Source: Rotaria macrura (taxonomy: Eukaryota; Rotifera; Eurotatoria; Philodinida; Philodinidae). From it: DNA of 64,000 bases. Both the position numbers and the translations under genes were made by a program. The notes beneath the pieces were generated by a model. The model was not told the DNA's origin and made no database searches. It was given only the letters and a program-made list of their open reading frames with translations. The stretch lies in assembly GCA_900239685.1 (NCBI GenBank), contig OENT01000614.1, positions 1 to 64,000 of the forward strand, read 5' to 3'. Of this stretch, positions 13,110 through 26,512 are shown piece by piece (positions within the stretch are counted from its first letter, which is position 1; each line of letters begins with the position of its first letter).

Positions 13110-16100
13110 TCAAAATAGAGTACAAAAACGACTATTTTTACATTTTCTTTTCTTAGCATTGAAATCAATTGAAATCGGTATTGTACCATCGTTTTGTTTC
13201 AGTCTAAGTAATCGTTGTAGTTCACTTTTTAATGAAACATATTCTGTCAATGGTACACTAACACCAGTACGTTGTTGAAGTTCTTCATTTAAACTATGGT
13301 ACATTGATGCCGGTTCAATGGATATGATTTCAGCCAGATGCACGAGTGCTGAACCATTTAAACGTGTAACTAACGGTCGTAATGTATCGAAATTGCCATG
13401 AGTTGTTGCACACCATTGATTTACATCATCTGCAGACCAATACGATATTGGACGTCGCATGTATTCATGTGTTGATTGTTGAATATCTTCTGAATTTGTA
13501 GTTTGTAGACGACTAACTGATGAAACAACACTTGTACGACTTGAAATTCGTGTATGATTATCATCTGTTGGATTTAAATAGCGTCGTATTTCTTTAAGTA
13601 TTGATTGTATATCAACAATTGGAATGCTATCAAGCCAGCTACCATCTATTTCACATTCATGTTCAATAAGAATTGTTAATAGAGGAATTTTAGAGGACTG
13701 CATTGATATATAATGATAAATGAAATGCGATAAATTGTCGCTTTTCATTTTTGTACTTGCACAAAAAAGGCAGAGTGATGAACGATTTATAAAATGAATT
13801 AATGAGTCAATCGATTGCCAAGCTGGAGTGACGATAAGTTCTACGGAATACTGTTGTTCAATTTGAAGCCGATCACGAAGTGTTATACATAGTTCATGTT
13901 GAGATTCATCGGCATTAAACATGCAAATGAGAATATTTTTAGGTATTGATGAACCACGATTATGTGCTCCACGAACTAAAAATGAAAAGTAAATAAACAT
14001 GATTGAAGTGAATTGAATAACATTTTACTTGTATTCCTAGTATTGGAATCAAAATTTAAAAGTATGGCCTGTGATGCGATACGTAGACTTGGATTCGAAT
14101 CGGATGTATTCCTTTTTAACCATCGACATAAATCAATATGCTTTTGTAAGCTATCAAGAATATCGGTTGATGTACTAAATGAAAATGTCCATAAAACTTC
14201 GATCATAACATCGATGAGTTTCGGTAACATATCATCGTCCTGTTGTATAAATAGAATAGTATCGATCAGTACGTTGATAATATTAACTTTTTTTGTTGAA
14301 TTAATTAATTCATCAACAATCATAGTAAATGATAGAAAACTTGTGCGTAATAAAACGAACCATTCAATAGCGGCGCGTGCTACTTGATTTTTTGATGATG
14401 GTGATGTTGAATCAAATGATGTATCATTTGATGTTGTAGCTAATGATTGAAATACATTTATTGTACGTTGTATCAATAAATGAATAAGTCGTTTAAACAA
14501 TGACGTTTGATATAAGTCATGTTGAGTAATCAACAAGGCTAATGGATGCCAAAGTTGAACACAACGTTTTGTTTCATATAAAATATGTTGTACGAAACCT
14601 AGATGACGTAAATGTCGTTTACCATTTTTCGTTGAACATATAGCGACAAGTACTGATGCAATATCATCCATTAAGTTTGGCGTTTGACATAAAATTTCGA
14701 AATGTGGTAAAAGTGAAGCACAAAGATTTTCTCGTATAATGGCTTCTTTATGAACTAATACTAATTGATTGATAAATGCAATAAGACGAACGATCAACAA
14801 TGATATATCATCATCTGAATTTTGTGGCATTTCACACCAAATGTGAAGAATCTTATTCACCGATGGTAATACTTGTAATGTTGATGTTATTTTTGTCGAT
14901 ATGGTACAAAAATCAAGGCATGTAAATAAGAGAAATATGGAGCGTATATTTATCTTATCACTAGTCATGTTTTGACGTAAAAATTCAGTTGAAAGTTGTA
15001 TAAATAATGGACTACTAAGACAATGTGTAATGCATGGTGTTAGAACTTTATAAATTATTGTATTATTCAATAAAATTGGATGACTATAGAGATTGACCAA
15101 ACAGTTCACACAACGAAATAAAACATCTATTACATCGGCTTGTTCAGCTTGAATATCAGAGGTTTCAGTTTGAAGTTGAATATCATCCGGTGATACATGA
15201 TTTTCATCATCCTTTTTGTAAAGAACCATGAAAATATTTACTTTAGAAAATTCACATGAGATCGTCTTTTTTGTGTTTGTAAGAAAAATATGACGAGTGT
15301 GGATAATAGAGCTTCTTCTTTCTTGGAAGTTCATCGAACCTAACCCGACACGGACTATTCTTAAAGTTGAAGTCAATTAGAAAAACATACTTCTATGACT
15401 ACAGTCAATATACCCTAAAAGAATTATGAGCAGCATGCTACTTGATGACTTTGAATAAACGAAAAAAAAAAAGAAAAGCTTTCGATTTAAGTTCTCGGAG
15501 GGACAAAAAACGTGCATTGAAAAAACGTTTTTTCGAACATAAGATGAGTACGGATCTATTAGTATTATTTCAAATTATTGAATCCCGATGGAGTCTACTT
15601 CACGTAGGAATGAATTCAAAAGAATGACATCAACTTATTGGATGCATTCTACACTAATCGACAAGTCACTTTGTACACATAAAACATACTCAACAAGACT
15701 TAGAAAAAGTATAAACAAGTTTTGATCAAATCAAATGCTACTCTAGAGTTACATAATACAAAACAATCTCATATTTCCTGTCATTGAGCAAAATATTTCA
15801 CACATTATTTCAATAACCAAAAGAAATCAATCTATGTAAAGATAGACAAAAGTTTGATTTTTTGAAATATTACGTGTTTTTTATTTGCTTTTTCGTATTT
15901 GTTAAAAATATTCTTGACAAAAACAAAAGAGAGTTGTCTTGTGTGATTGAATGAACAATATTCTTCGATTTTTGTATCACATAGCTGGGAAACCTTCGTC
16001 AATCTTCATCTTACAAGTTCAATTATTTGTTTGTTTCAAAGAACATATTGTATTTCTGCATAGTAAAATAAAATAATTTTCTAGTTAGAGTCTATTTTTT

Positions 16101-17913
16101 GCCCAAAGTCAAACTGTTACAGCGTTTAAAAATAAACTAAAAGCTCGAGAAAAAGATTCAATTGTAACGATGCACATATGCATCGAAGATCCGAAGACTC
16201 TTTCCATCAATCAAATGAACTTTATGTAGCACCTGTTTCTTGTTTACATCATGAAAACACAATCAGCTTATCATTGGCATTATATCGAATTTTACTTGAA
16301 GAAATAGTCTTATTTTTTATGTTGAATATTCGAATGTTTCTTTCTTTCATGTTTAAGACACAATAGTGTTATAGTTAATTCAAAGTTTTCTTTCCTTTTT
16401 TGATCATGAGTCATTGTTATTTTGATGCATGTCATTAATTTCACTTACAAGAAATACAATCATGGAGATCTTGTCTTAAGTCTAGTGTGTTTTTATTTAG
16501 GACAAATTTTTTTTTCACAATTGTAAACAGTCAGTAGAAAATTAGTTTCTAGGAAAAAAAAACAAGAAATACATCTGTGACATTGAATTTCATTTGTCGT
16601 AAACAAAACGCAACAACTCAAAATGAGTTGAAATGCCTAGAAAAAATATCTTTCTGTTTAAAATTTGAACTCTACAATAACATGATAGGATATTGTCTAG
16701 CCTTTAATACTGGCAGTTACGTACGTTTAGATAAACACTCACTCACCACAATACAACTAAATTGATCAAAAAAAATTAAGTTCTCGCTGACCAATGAAAA
16801 ATGAGATTGTCTTCAAAATTACAATCTGTCAGCGATGGAAATGTTGAATACAATCAAATTTGTCTTTCCTAATCACGAGACACTATTCGATTCTATGTAA
16901 GTTAGAACATGTCAGTTCATCATTCTAGTCTTTGATGATTCACGAGTGCAATGAGAACGTTGTTATAACGTTATTGATGCATGATCTTCGATCATATATC
17001 AACAACGTCTATGACGACCCATGGGAGAATGCTTGTAAATTTTGACACCATAGACTCCAATATTCGTTTCAGATCATATTTCACACAACAATAGAGTACT
17101 AATAGAAAACAAAGAAATTCTTTTTGAAACATAGATATAAGACAGATTGATTCGTAAGGTAATCGATTATGCTCGGAAAACAATCGTGATTTATCATTTG
17201 CCGTATTTTGTGTTAGTATAATGAAGTTAAACAATACATGCGAATTTTATATTTCAGTCTCTGTGGAAATGTACTGGCAAGCTCTTACATCTCGAAATAA
17301 AAGGAAAAAAATCGGTTTTCTTCTCTAAATCAATAAATAATGACTCTTCATGAAATCGATTGATTGATTGTTTTTTTTCTCTTCTAAGTACTGTAGAATT
17401 CTTTCTATTGAATAGAAGTCAACAACTTACAGACGAATGACTTTCTACCAAACTACGTTGCTCATCATTTTCATTGATAATCAATTGATTAATAACACGA
17501 CATAATGTATTGAGAAAATTTTCTTCAAGAAATAGATTATTAACAGTAGATCTAATCAAATCTTTGTTCTTATTGTTTAAAATCACATTGTCCTGTTCAA
17601 TTAACCATTCGGATAAAAGCTTAAATAGTTGATGTATATAAAACATTGCTCGATATTCATTACCATTTAATGTACCATTAATTAGCCATAGTTGAAGTAA
17701 ACGTTCCGACCATTGTCGTATAACAATGAATATTTGATGATTTATTATATTTATATCCAATTGTTCGATTGACATACAAGATATCGATTGTCCAATAAGT
17801 GATAATGATGAGAGAAGATGTTGAGGTGGACATGCATGAAAAAGAGCGAGAATTTCACCAAGATGTTTACCAGGTGATGAAGATGTTGTACACAATTGAC
17901 GAATTTCATTCAT
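13110..17913 (-). CDS. ARM-like / TIR-like / SAM-like domain protein
   Basis: Three exons join in consistent phase: 17913-17431 (161 codons, ATG start), 15211-14029 and 13975-13110, giving 843 aa. Introns are 2219 bp and 53 bp; the 15211 acceptor was chosen because it keeps phase 0 and avoids stops. Residues 1 to about 550 are helix-rich and leucine-rich, like armadillo/HEAT repeats. Residues about 568-689 look like a TIR fold: a beta strand (NILICMF), a helix, a second strand (SVELIVTP), then SLCLFCAS and a GSWLDSIPI segment. Residues about 731-813 resemble a SAM domain (YWSADDVNQWC ... GSALVHL). The order ARM-TIR-SAM differs from SARM1 (ARM-SAM-SAM-TIR). I see no clear counterpart of the SARM1 catalytic glutamate, so NADase activity is doubtful. 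A role in immune or cell-death signalling is inferred from the domains. It lies about 4 kb downstream of a Toll-like receptor on the same strand. Confidence 0.75.
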
Positions 17914-20900
17914 TTCTATATACTTTTTCTGCTTTTTGATAAATAAAACTGAAATAAAAGTGCTCAGTGAATAAAATTCACATCGAATAGAGAGTAAAAG
18001 AAATGCATCGAACTATATTAAGTTACGAAAGGAAAGGAGTAAAAGACACTGACATATTATTTCAATTCACCTCAATGCACGTAGTATCGAGTCATATGTA
18101 TATATATATGTGCATATATGCATTGAGCGTAGAACACGAGTGAGAAAAAAAAATGTGAGACGACACAATGGAAGAGAATTCTAATTGAATCCATCAGCAT
18201 ATTCAAGTGTTTATTGAGTTTATTTTGTCTGTAAAATAGACATAGATGAGATAAAGATTGAAAAAATCTTAAATGTGTTACATCGAACTTGATTATGAAT
18301 TCGTTTACATAAAAGGAATGTTACGAGATTGAATATTGTCTGAGAGTAAAGCTTTCATGTAGACAAACGTAAAAAGTCTCGAATAATTGAAATTCGAAAA
18401 GAAAATGTGAAGAGAACTACAACTATAAAATATTCATTTGATTAGTTCTTCCTAGTAGTTGATGGAATTTTTTCATGTCATTAATGATGATCTAAAATAA
18501 GTTAGCTTGTATAATACAGAAACCATTCATGTAGATTGATTGAGTTTGTAATAATATTTATTTAGAATGACTGTCAATGTTCAAGTATAAAAGATATCCT
18601 AGAAGTTCTCAAGTCATTTTTGAGTCCTTCGTATTCACATGCAATAAGAAATGTAAAATATTTGAGTACGATTATGAACTAAGTGTATCAGCTGATTGAG
18701 AACTTTCGATTTCAATTTTCTTTTCTTTTCTTTTCAAACTATTGCTAGAGAAAGATTTAATTCATAAAATTCGAAACAGATTCGTCGTATTTATGCTGCA
18801 TGTAATTGTTTTTTTACGACAAACATGATCATGAGATGAATGAATTCTCATCGAAAGTATGAAGATCATAGAAAAATACTGTTTCGAATTACTTACCGAA
18901 AAAAAAAATCTGTCTACGAATAGAAGTGATAAACGATGACGTCAATCTTAATCGTTAGAATTTTCTTAATGAATAATTCTTGTTTGTTCGTAAACTGTAG
19001 TCAATAGACAAAAGTAATGAATAAGAGTTGAAATAAAATCTTGATCATTTTTAAACATATAACTAGTACGTACCAAATAAAACTTTTCTGCCGTTCCTTT
19101 CAACATGGATTTTGAATAATTTTAAAGTGCTGTTATCATAGCTTATGAAAATAGAAGAAAGTTGAAATTGGTTTTGAATTCGACTTCGTTCTATCATGAG
19201 AAGATACCTGTAAAAGACATTGCTGAAGGTCTATACATAAATTATGACAGAAAGAAAACTCATTTACTAAAGAACGATAATTTATTATAATTGAATTCTC
19301 ATACAGAAATTCGATGGTTGCCGCTCAGTTTTCTAGTTTACTGGCCATGAAAAAAAATGTCCATGCCCTTCTACAGATCAGAAGCACTCGTCGAAAAAGA
19401 CAACATTCGTTTTCTGTATGTAGAATCACTCTTGTACAATGTTGATAATTTTCAATATCATCAATGATATTTGTTGTGTACACTTGAAGTGAATTTCCGA
19501 TGATGGAATTACTCCAAAATATAATGTCAATCCAGAATAGCTATGAAATGTACTACATTTTGGTATAACTATTTGATTAAAATGTTTTTTTCATATTTTT
19601 GTCATTATGAAACTTATCATAGTTTTGTTCGTTGAATAATGAAAACGGTACGAAGGTTAGACTGACAGACTTACTGGTACTAGTTGTTACGTCTCTAATC
19701 TATAAGACCGTTGAAATCTTGAAAATCTATTACAATCCAAACCTGAAAGAAGTGGACCATTTGAAATAGTTTCCTATGCCCAGTGTCACAAAAATGTTGT
19801 TCTCTTCATAAATCTCTGCTCAAAGAACAAAAAAGATAAAATCTTGAATTTAACTTTGTAGGATGAATAATTCGATTCTCTAAAAACTTGTATTTAGCTT
19901 AATTTAAAATAATAACCAGTGTTCCAAAAGTTCGTGGAGCAATGTCAGACTCTGTTGTATTTGAATGGAGGGTAATAGAAAAATAATTCTTTTTTTTTGT
20001 TAGATAGAGCATCGTTTCTACTTTGAAAGCACATCTTTCACAGATTTCTATCCATACATTAGTAATGATTTTGTAAAACTCCTGAAAAAGTGTAATTTAA
20101 ATCTCTGCAATTTTGCTTTCGTCTTCATTGCAATAAAAACAATATTTTGCCTTAGATGTAACATTTTGGACTGTTTTTTTTCTGCAGGTTATATGCAGGC
20201 AAGAAAAATTAATTTTCACTTTTTTCCGAATTCGTTTCTATCAATCGTTCAAAAATCTGATCAATATTTTAGAAGTAATTAAAAAATGATTGACTACGAC
20301 AGATCGAGCTATTCAGAAGATAGAAGACTATGTAAAAAAAATTGATTAGACTACTGATCCTAACTTTATTCAATAGTTGCAACTATGAAGCTTACTGTTG
20401 CGCAAACAAACGTAATTTATAGCATCATAATTTTAAGAAATTGACTTTCTTTGAAGAAAAATATGTTTCAGTTGATTTTTATTGCCTAAGTGAGTCTTAA
20501 ACAATCACACAATCTAGAAGTCTTTCGAGCTCACAAACATGTCTTTGTGGACGTATATGTATAACTTGTTTATTCTTAAAAATGTTTACAGAATGTTTTT
20601 CAGGAATTTCAGAAAAATCATCGAATAGATTTTGCATCATTGTATGCAATGAATCTGCGAAACGTCTCCTTTCAAAGTAGAAACGATGCTCTCTAATGAA
20701 AAGAAAAAGAATTAGCTTTCTAACACCCTGCGTTCAAACACAACAGAGTCTGACATTTTTTCAGAAACTTTTGCATCATCCGTTAGAATTGAATGTTACT
20801 AAAAACTTGTTCAATGAACACGGAACAGTTTGATAATCAGTTTTATAAATGTTTGTTTTTTATATAAGAAAATCATACAACGCGTAAGAATTAAATACCA

Positions 20901-21977
20901 TTTAATATCATTACACGATTTCACTAATACAAACGCCCCGTTCTATGATTTCGAATTTAGATGAACAACAACTTGTAGAGAATTGTATTGTACATCTTCC
21001 AGAACTCAATTCAAGATCTTATATTTTGTTGGAATTAAGATAGATGTCAAACACAAAATGTTGTTAAAATTTTTCTCTAAATCTTGACGATGATGAATGG
21101 TCAGTTGCCTATTCGAATACTTTTGCTACATAACCTGCATTTTCTTTGGCGAGGAGAAATTTATGAATGGAAGAGAAATTTCATTGGAAATATACAAGCT
21201 TATGAACCTATCAGATTTTTAATTTAATGATTCGATTCTAGTTGATATGTTGTTTAAACATGTGGCTTCAAAGAAACAAATATAATATTTGTAATCTATA
21301 ACGGTTCAGATGACATATGAAAGCGTAAAAGAATCGTGGACTCAGTTTCATCGATTAAATCTATGCTGAATTTTTTCAAATGACGTACTGTGTATTAAAC
21401 TTATTATAACAACATCTGAATTCACCTTGATTACATAACAGATAAGCACAACTTATAAATATCAAAATAATACTCAGAAAAACAAAAACATCCTAGGCAA
21501 TGATACATTAAAGAAAACATTTGAATTGAAAGAGACATATCTCAGATAGCTACTCAAGTACGCTGATATTTTTTAATAGAAACGAATCATCGTTAGAAGA
21601 TGATTGACAGTCGCATTAATCGATGAAATTATTTTCGTAGGCGAATGTGTACACAATAGCTAAAATAAAACGTTGATCGGAAAAACAAATGACAAGTAAA
21701 ATCTGTTGTTACCAAACACTATCATCATGGAATTAAGACTAATTTTCGATTAGCCTATGCCCATGATTTCAGTTTCGTTCGATCATAACCAGAATATATA
21801 TATATATTTCTAAGCCAAACATATTATTTATGTAAGTACAGAAAAACGAAGAGAACATGTCAGACAAGAACAAACTCAACAGCTATACCACCGGTAAGTA
21901 AAAATAACGAAAATTATTTAAAAAAATGAAAAAAATATTATGTACAAAGATATCAATGAATCACTTGATCTGAGATT
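17914..21977. other. Intergenic, contains one inverted-repeat element
   Basis: This is the space between the 3' end of the Toll-like receptor and the 5' end of the ARM/TIR/SAM gene, both on the minus strand. No open frame of note is present. The only structure recognised is the long-inverted-end element at about 19917-20775. The remainder is AT-rich with short TA runs near 18095-18110 and 21795-21808. Confidence 0.5.
19917..20775. mobile_element. Non-autonomous DNA transposon with long inverted ends (mariner-like tip)
   Basis: The left end (from 19917) and the reverse complement of the right end (ending near 20775) share about 190 bp of imperfect inverted repeat. Both arms carry AATGTCAGACTCTGTTGT followed by TTGAA and, further in, GAGCATCGTTTCTACTTTG. 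The tip reads CAGTGTTCCAAAAGTTCGTGG, which resembles Tc1/mariner termini from many animals. The interior has no intact transposase frame. No convincing TA target duplication was established because the outermost bases have diverged. I infer an old, non-autonomous or decayed copy. Confidence 0.7.
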
Positions 21978-24900
21978 TCAATCGGTTACATAGGTAGCTG
22001 AACCACAATTTTGTTCAAGGAATAATTCTAATTGTTCATGTATAAGTGACTTTGGATTAGAATTCCATTCATATATGTCCGATGTTTGATATACTCGTGC
22101 GATTTTTTCACGTACTCTTATCGATGTTATTTGATGATTTTCTTCATTATTAATAAGTATTATAAAACATTTCACTGTTGAACATCCGGATAATATTTTC
22201 ATGTAATCATGTATTAAATTGTATGGTTTACGTAAAATAATTAACGTTACACAAGAATTTTCTATTAACCAATCCAATTCACCTAACATTCGATCACGAT
22301 GTATGAAATAAAAACTGAAACGTTTGCCGTACATATGTTCAATTTGTTGACCAATATTATCATGTATATATTCACTATCGTTTATCGAATAAATAACGAG
22401 AACATCGAGTTTTATTTGTAAACATGAATGTGTCGTTATGACTGATGATGTATTTCGATTTTTTATTGATTGAATCGTTATTGATGTTGATATTGTTGAT
22501 GAATGTGATATAGGACGACTAGCAAGAAAACCTCTCGGCGGTGGAAGTGGCGGAACTATCTGTTGAAAACGAGTACTTGAACTTGAATCTGTTTGAGATA
22601 TCGTCAATGGAATGGATGCATAATCATCTTCATCGGTATATGAAACAGAATTATCATTTACTTGTTGATTGTAAGCCGTTTGAGGATTTAGACCTAGATA
22701 AAAAAAAAAGAAACATGTGAAATCGATTAAAAAATGAACAAGAACAAAAATTCATGTTTACTTTTTCTATGAGTCGCATGTATATCTTTAATTTGACCAG
22801 TTGAGAAATATCTTTGTTTATTAAGTAATTCATGTTTTTTACGATAAAAGAATATTATTACAGCACAAGCTACAAGGAATAGGAATAGTATAAAAGTAAC
22901 TATTGTATATTTTTGATGGAATCCTATTGTGAAAAATTGACTTAACAGTGAAGTACTATTATATTGTTCAGCATTATTGCCAATAAAATCAGTCACTATT
23001 TTTTCACATGATTCTGTATTTGATGAATTACAACAATCACTAGGTGTCAACGGTCGTTCAATAAGAAATGGTGATGATTTTATTGATCGATTACACATTA
23101 AACCATTTGCATATGTTAACAAATTTAAACGTATATTCGATTGAAATTCACTATTATTTTTATAAAATTTTGGTATCCATAGATTATTATGTAAATAAAG
23201 TTTTTCAAGATTGGTCATACGTGAAAATGTTTTCGATTGAATAGTTTGAATATGATTCGATGATAAATCTAAATGTTTCATTCGAATCATCGTTGCAAAA
23301 TCATCATTCGATAAAGATTCGAGATAATTATTTGCTAATGACAATTGTTTCAAATTAATCAAATAAGTTAAATTATTTTCCATTGATTTAATTTGATTAT
23401 CATTTAGAAAAAGGTGTGTTGTAGAAGATGGAATATTCGATGGAATTCTACTTAGTTGACGATTAGAACAATTAACATAGTTACTCGTGAAATCAAAGGA
23501 ATGTTTACATGTACATTCCAATGGACAATCTATGTAACAATCACAGGCAGATTTCGATAATGATGATGATGATGATGAACAACATGAACATGTTGGTGGA
23601 CAGTATCGTGCGTATGAACACAAACTATTGGATGAATTGAGATCATGTAAAGATCGATGAATGGAGGATTCAATTAAATCGGTACATGATAAATTCGTGA
23701 AATGTAACAATTTAATACTCGTCTGTTTAACAAAAACATTTGTTGAAGCAGTTTGTTTTACAAGATTATATTGACGACGTGATCGAATATAATGATTAGA
23801 ACCAGATGAATAATAACCTACTACTGGGCTCTGTTGAAATGATAAAGACTCTAAAGACAAAAGTTTAATGAAAATATTTTTCTTAATATATTCATTTGTT
23901 GGTTTTGAATTTCATCTAAACAGATAAACATTTACATCTGCTATGCTGTTGTTATTCACGAGTGCCCTTGTGGTTAGTCCGTATGTATGAAGAGCTTAAA
24001 AGTGATCAAGTGAGAAGAACTCTGAGTCGAACTAGTCTTCTGTCTAGAGCTACAGGGAGTAATAGTCGTCGGGAAAATATTGAGCTAGCAAAGTTATAGC
24101 CAAAACGCAAGAGTCTTCTACTATACTTCTAAACATTTAATGAATCGAAAATCAAACAATTTGTTTTCTTTTCAGTCTAACGTACGTATTTATTTTCGAA
24201 TTCAAATAGTATGTACCGTTTGCTCGATTTCTAATTTGTTCGATCTAAGTTTAACTATCATGATTTTATTCAACGTATGACTACATCCATTCGTATCGAA
24301 CATGCAATGACAGTAATTAGCATAGTCTAATTCTATTAAATGTGAAACTTATATACATTCTCGAAGAAAATAGTCAATGTAAATTTTCAGGTCGGACTTT
24401 TAGTAACCATCTTGCAAATTGATTACAGACCACAGTTTATTATAATAGTTTTGCAGTTATTCAGTATTCTCACTGTTAAGAAATATGTAAATTTCGAATT
24501 TTAGTCTGAATATAAGTTTATTTAAGACATGAAAATATTCAACACTTTCATAATCGAGAAATTTCTTGAATTAAATGGCAAACGTTTTGACATGTGTACT
24601 AATATGAAAATACAACATTGTCAATACTAAAATATTTCAACTTTCAGAAAACACACACGATGGCTGATAAAAAATCACAATTGAGATAAAGAAAGTCATA
24701 TCAAATCTTTTGATAAATGATAGTTTATTTTGATCATAATCTACTTGAATAATGGATATGTCTATACTTGTTTGATCGCGTAATAGCAATTTTCAAAAGA
24801 GTCTCGTAATAAAAATAGATGATAATATTCGTTTGTTGAAGACTTTATCGAAGTGTACAACTTGTTGTCGTTCTTTCTTCTGTATAACAAGCAAAATCTT

Positions 24901-26512
24901 TAGAAAGAATCTATCTACACAAGAAGAACAGTGACATGAAGGTTAACAATGTTTTGTTCGTTGAAATTCTCAAGACTAATCTTCTATGAATGACTGAAAA
25001 TTTTCTACAATCTCATAAACATGAGGTCAATAATGAAATTATAAAGATTTAAATTTCTTTTTCTCTAAATGATTACGTCACCACAAGATTGTCTAGTCGA
25101 ATTCAACTATAATATCGATCATACGTACCATGTGATGCGGTTAATTTATGATATGAGGCATTATTATAATATAAATTTGTAATACATTCATATAAATTAC
25201 AATCACATTCTAATGGATTATTATTTATATCTAATTCAATAAATGGTCCACGACGTTTTGTATCATTTAGTATCACTGATGGATATATTAATGTTGTTAA
25301 ACTATTATGATTCATATTAAGTGATAGAATATATTTATCTTGTGTTGATTGTGATAAAAAGATTTCGAAATCGATTTTGTCGAAATTATTCTTTGAAAGA
25401 TCAACATATAAAACAGGTAGATGATGATCATAACTTTCAATACTGTGTGCATCGTATGGTGTCGGTAAATGTGGAAAAGTATCTAAATGATTCGCTGAAA
25501 TATTTAAATGTCGAAGTTTTTGTAATGGCAGAAATAAATCGTCAAAAGATAATGTCGGTAATGAATGACTTAGATCAAGTATTTCCAAGTAAGGTATACG
25601 CGTAAATGTATCCTGTTGTATTTCTAATGGTGAATTATGACTTAAATTTAATATATTTAACGAATACAAAGATTTAAATGAATAGTAATCTAAAGATTTA
25701 ATTTGATTTTTTGATAAATCTAAATAACGTATTGTTGAAGCAAATTTATTTGTTATAATTGTTAATTGATTGTGTGATAAAATCATCGTTGTTAAATCAG
25801 GAGTATTCATTTGAGAGAATATCTTATTTAATTGTTTATCATTCAATTTAGTACGAGCTAAATTGAGATATGAGAGATGTGGAAATGAACCACTTAAATT
25901 AAAATCTTCCGTGCGTGTCACAGTTAAATGCGTCAATGACGTTATTGAATTCAATTCAAATGGTTTAATTAAAAACCGAACAGAATGAAAAACTAATACT
26001 TTTGTTGACATTAAATTTAAACGTATAACATTCATAGTTGAATTGTAAAATATTAATTTTTCTGACACATAATTGTAATTTTCAATGAATGAATTAATAA
26101 AACGTAACGATGAAATTCGAAATAAACATTTCGGTATTAAATTTGACGAGAAATTAAATTTCAAATTAAAAAATGACAATTGAGAAAATTTTTTCATTGA
26201 ACATAATTGTTCATAGTTTTTTATATCGTAATTAAAATTATGAAATTCGATTTGTTTGTCGACTTGAGATGGTAAAGGTGTGATTTCATTGAGTTTTAAA
26301 CGTTGATATTCTTCGTTTGAATTATTCACACATATCAAGGATAATGTTGAGGAACAAAAATTCGAAGTTAAATATATTGATGATAATGATAAACATTTGC
26401 ATATGTCACATTTTAGTATGTGTTCCGTTGAATCAATATATTGACATGGATATGAAAGTGTTCTTGTGAAAGTAAAAAGTTGAAAATAAATCCAGATTTG
26501 AATATAGTTCAT
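21978..26512 (-). CDS. Toll-like receptor (LRR ectodomain, TM, TIR)
   Basis: A type I membrane receptor of the Toll family, expected to sense microbial or endogenous ligands and signal through its cytoplasmic TIR domain. Three exons: 26512-25129, 23850-22762 and 22693-21978. Phases match exactly (G|AG, A|GT), giving 1062 aa. Residues 1 to about 20 are a signal peptide. Leucine-rich repeats fill about 190-430 and end in a cysteine cap (PLECDCNLYEC). A second cysteine-rich cap (about 545-590), more LRRs and another cap follow, a multi-cap layout typical of protostome Tolls. The TM helix is about 776-797. A proline-rich linker (PPLPPPRG) leads to the TIR domain at about 919-1052 (LDVLVIYS strand; IHRDRMLGELDW box). 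The BB-loop region is divergent from classical Toll. A TTTTTAG acceptor-like sequence lies one base before the ATG, so an upstream non-coding or trans-spliced leader exon is possible. The first intron is 1278 bp. Confidence 0.92.

Noticed and set aside
14013..14387. 124-codon plus-strand open frame
   Set aside because: It lies entirely antisense to exon 2 of the ARM/TIR/SAM gene, and its translation has no domain.
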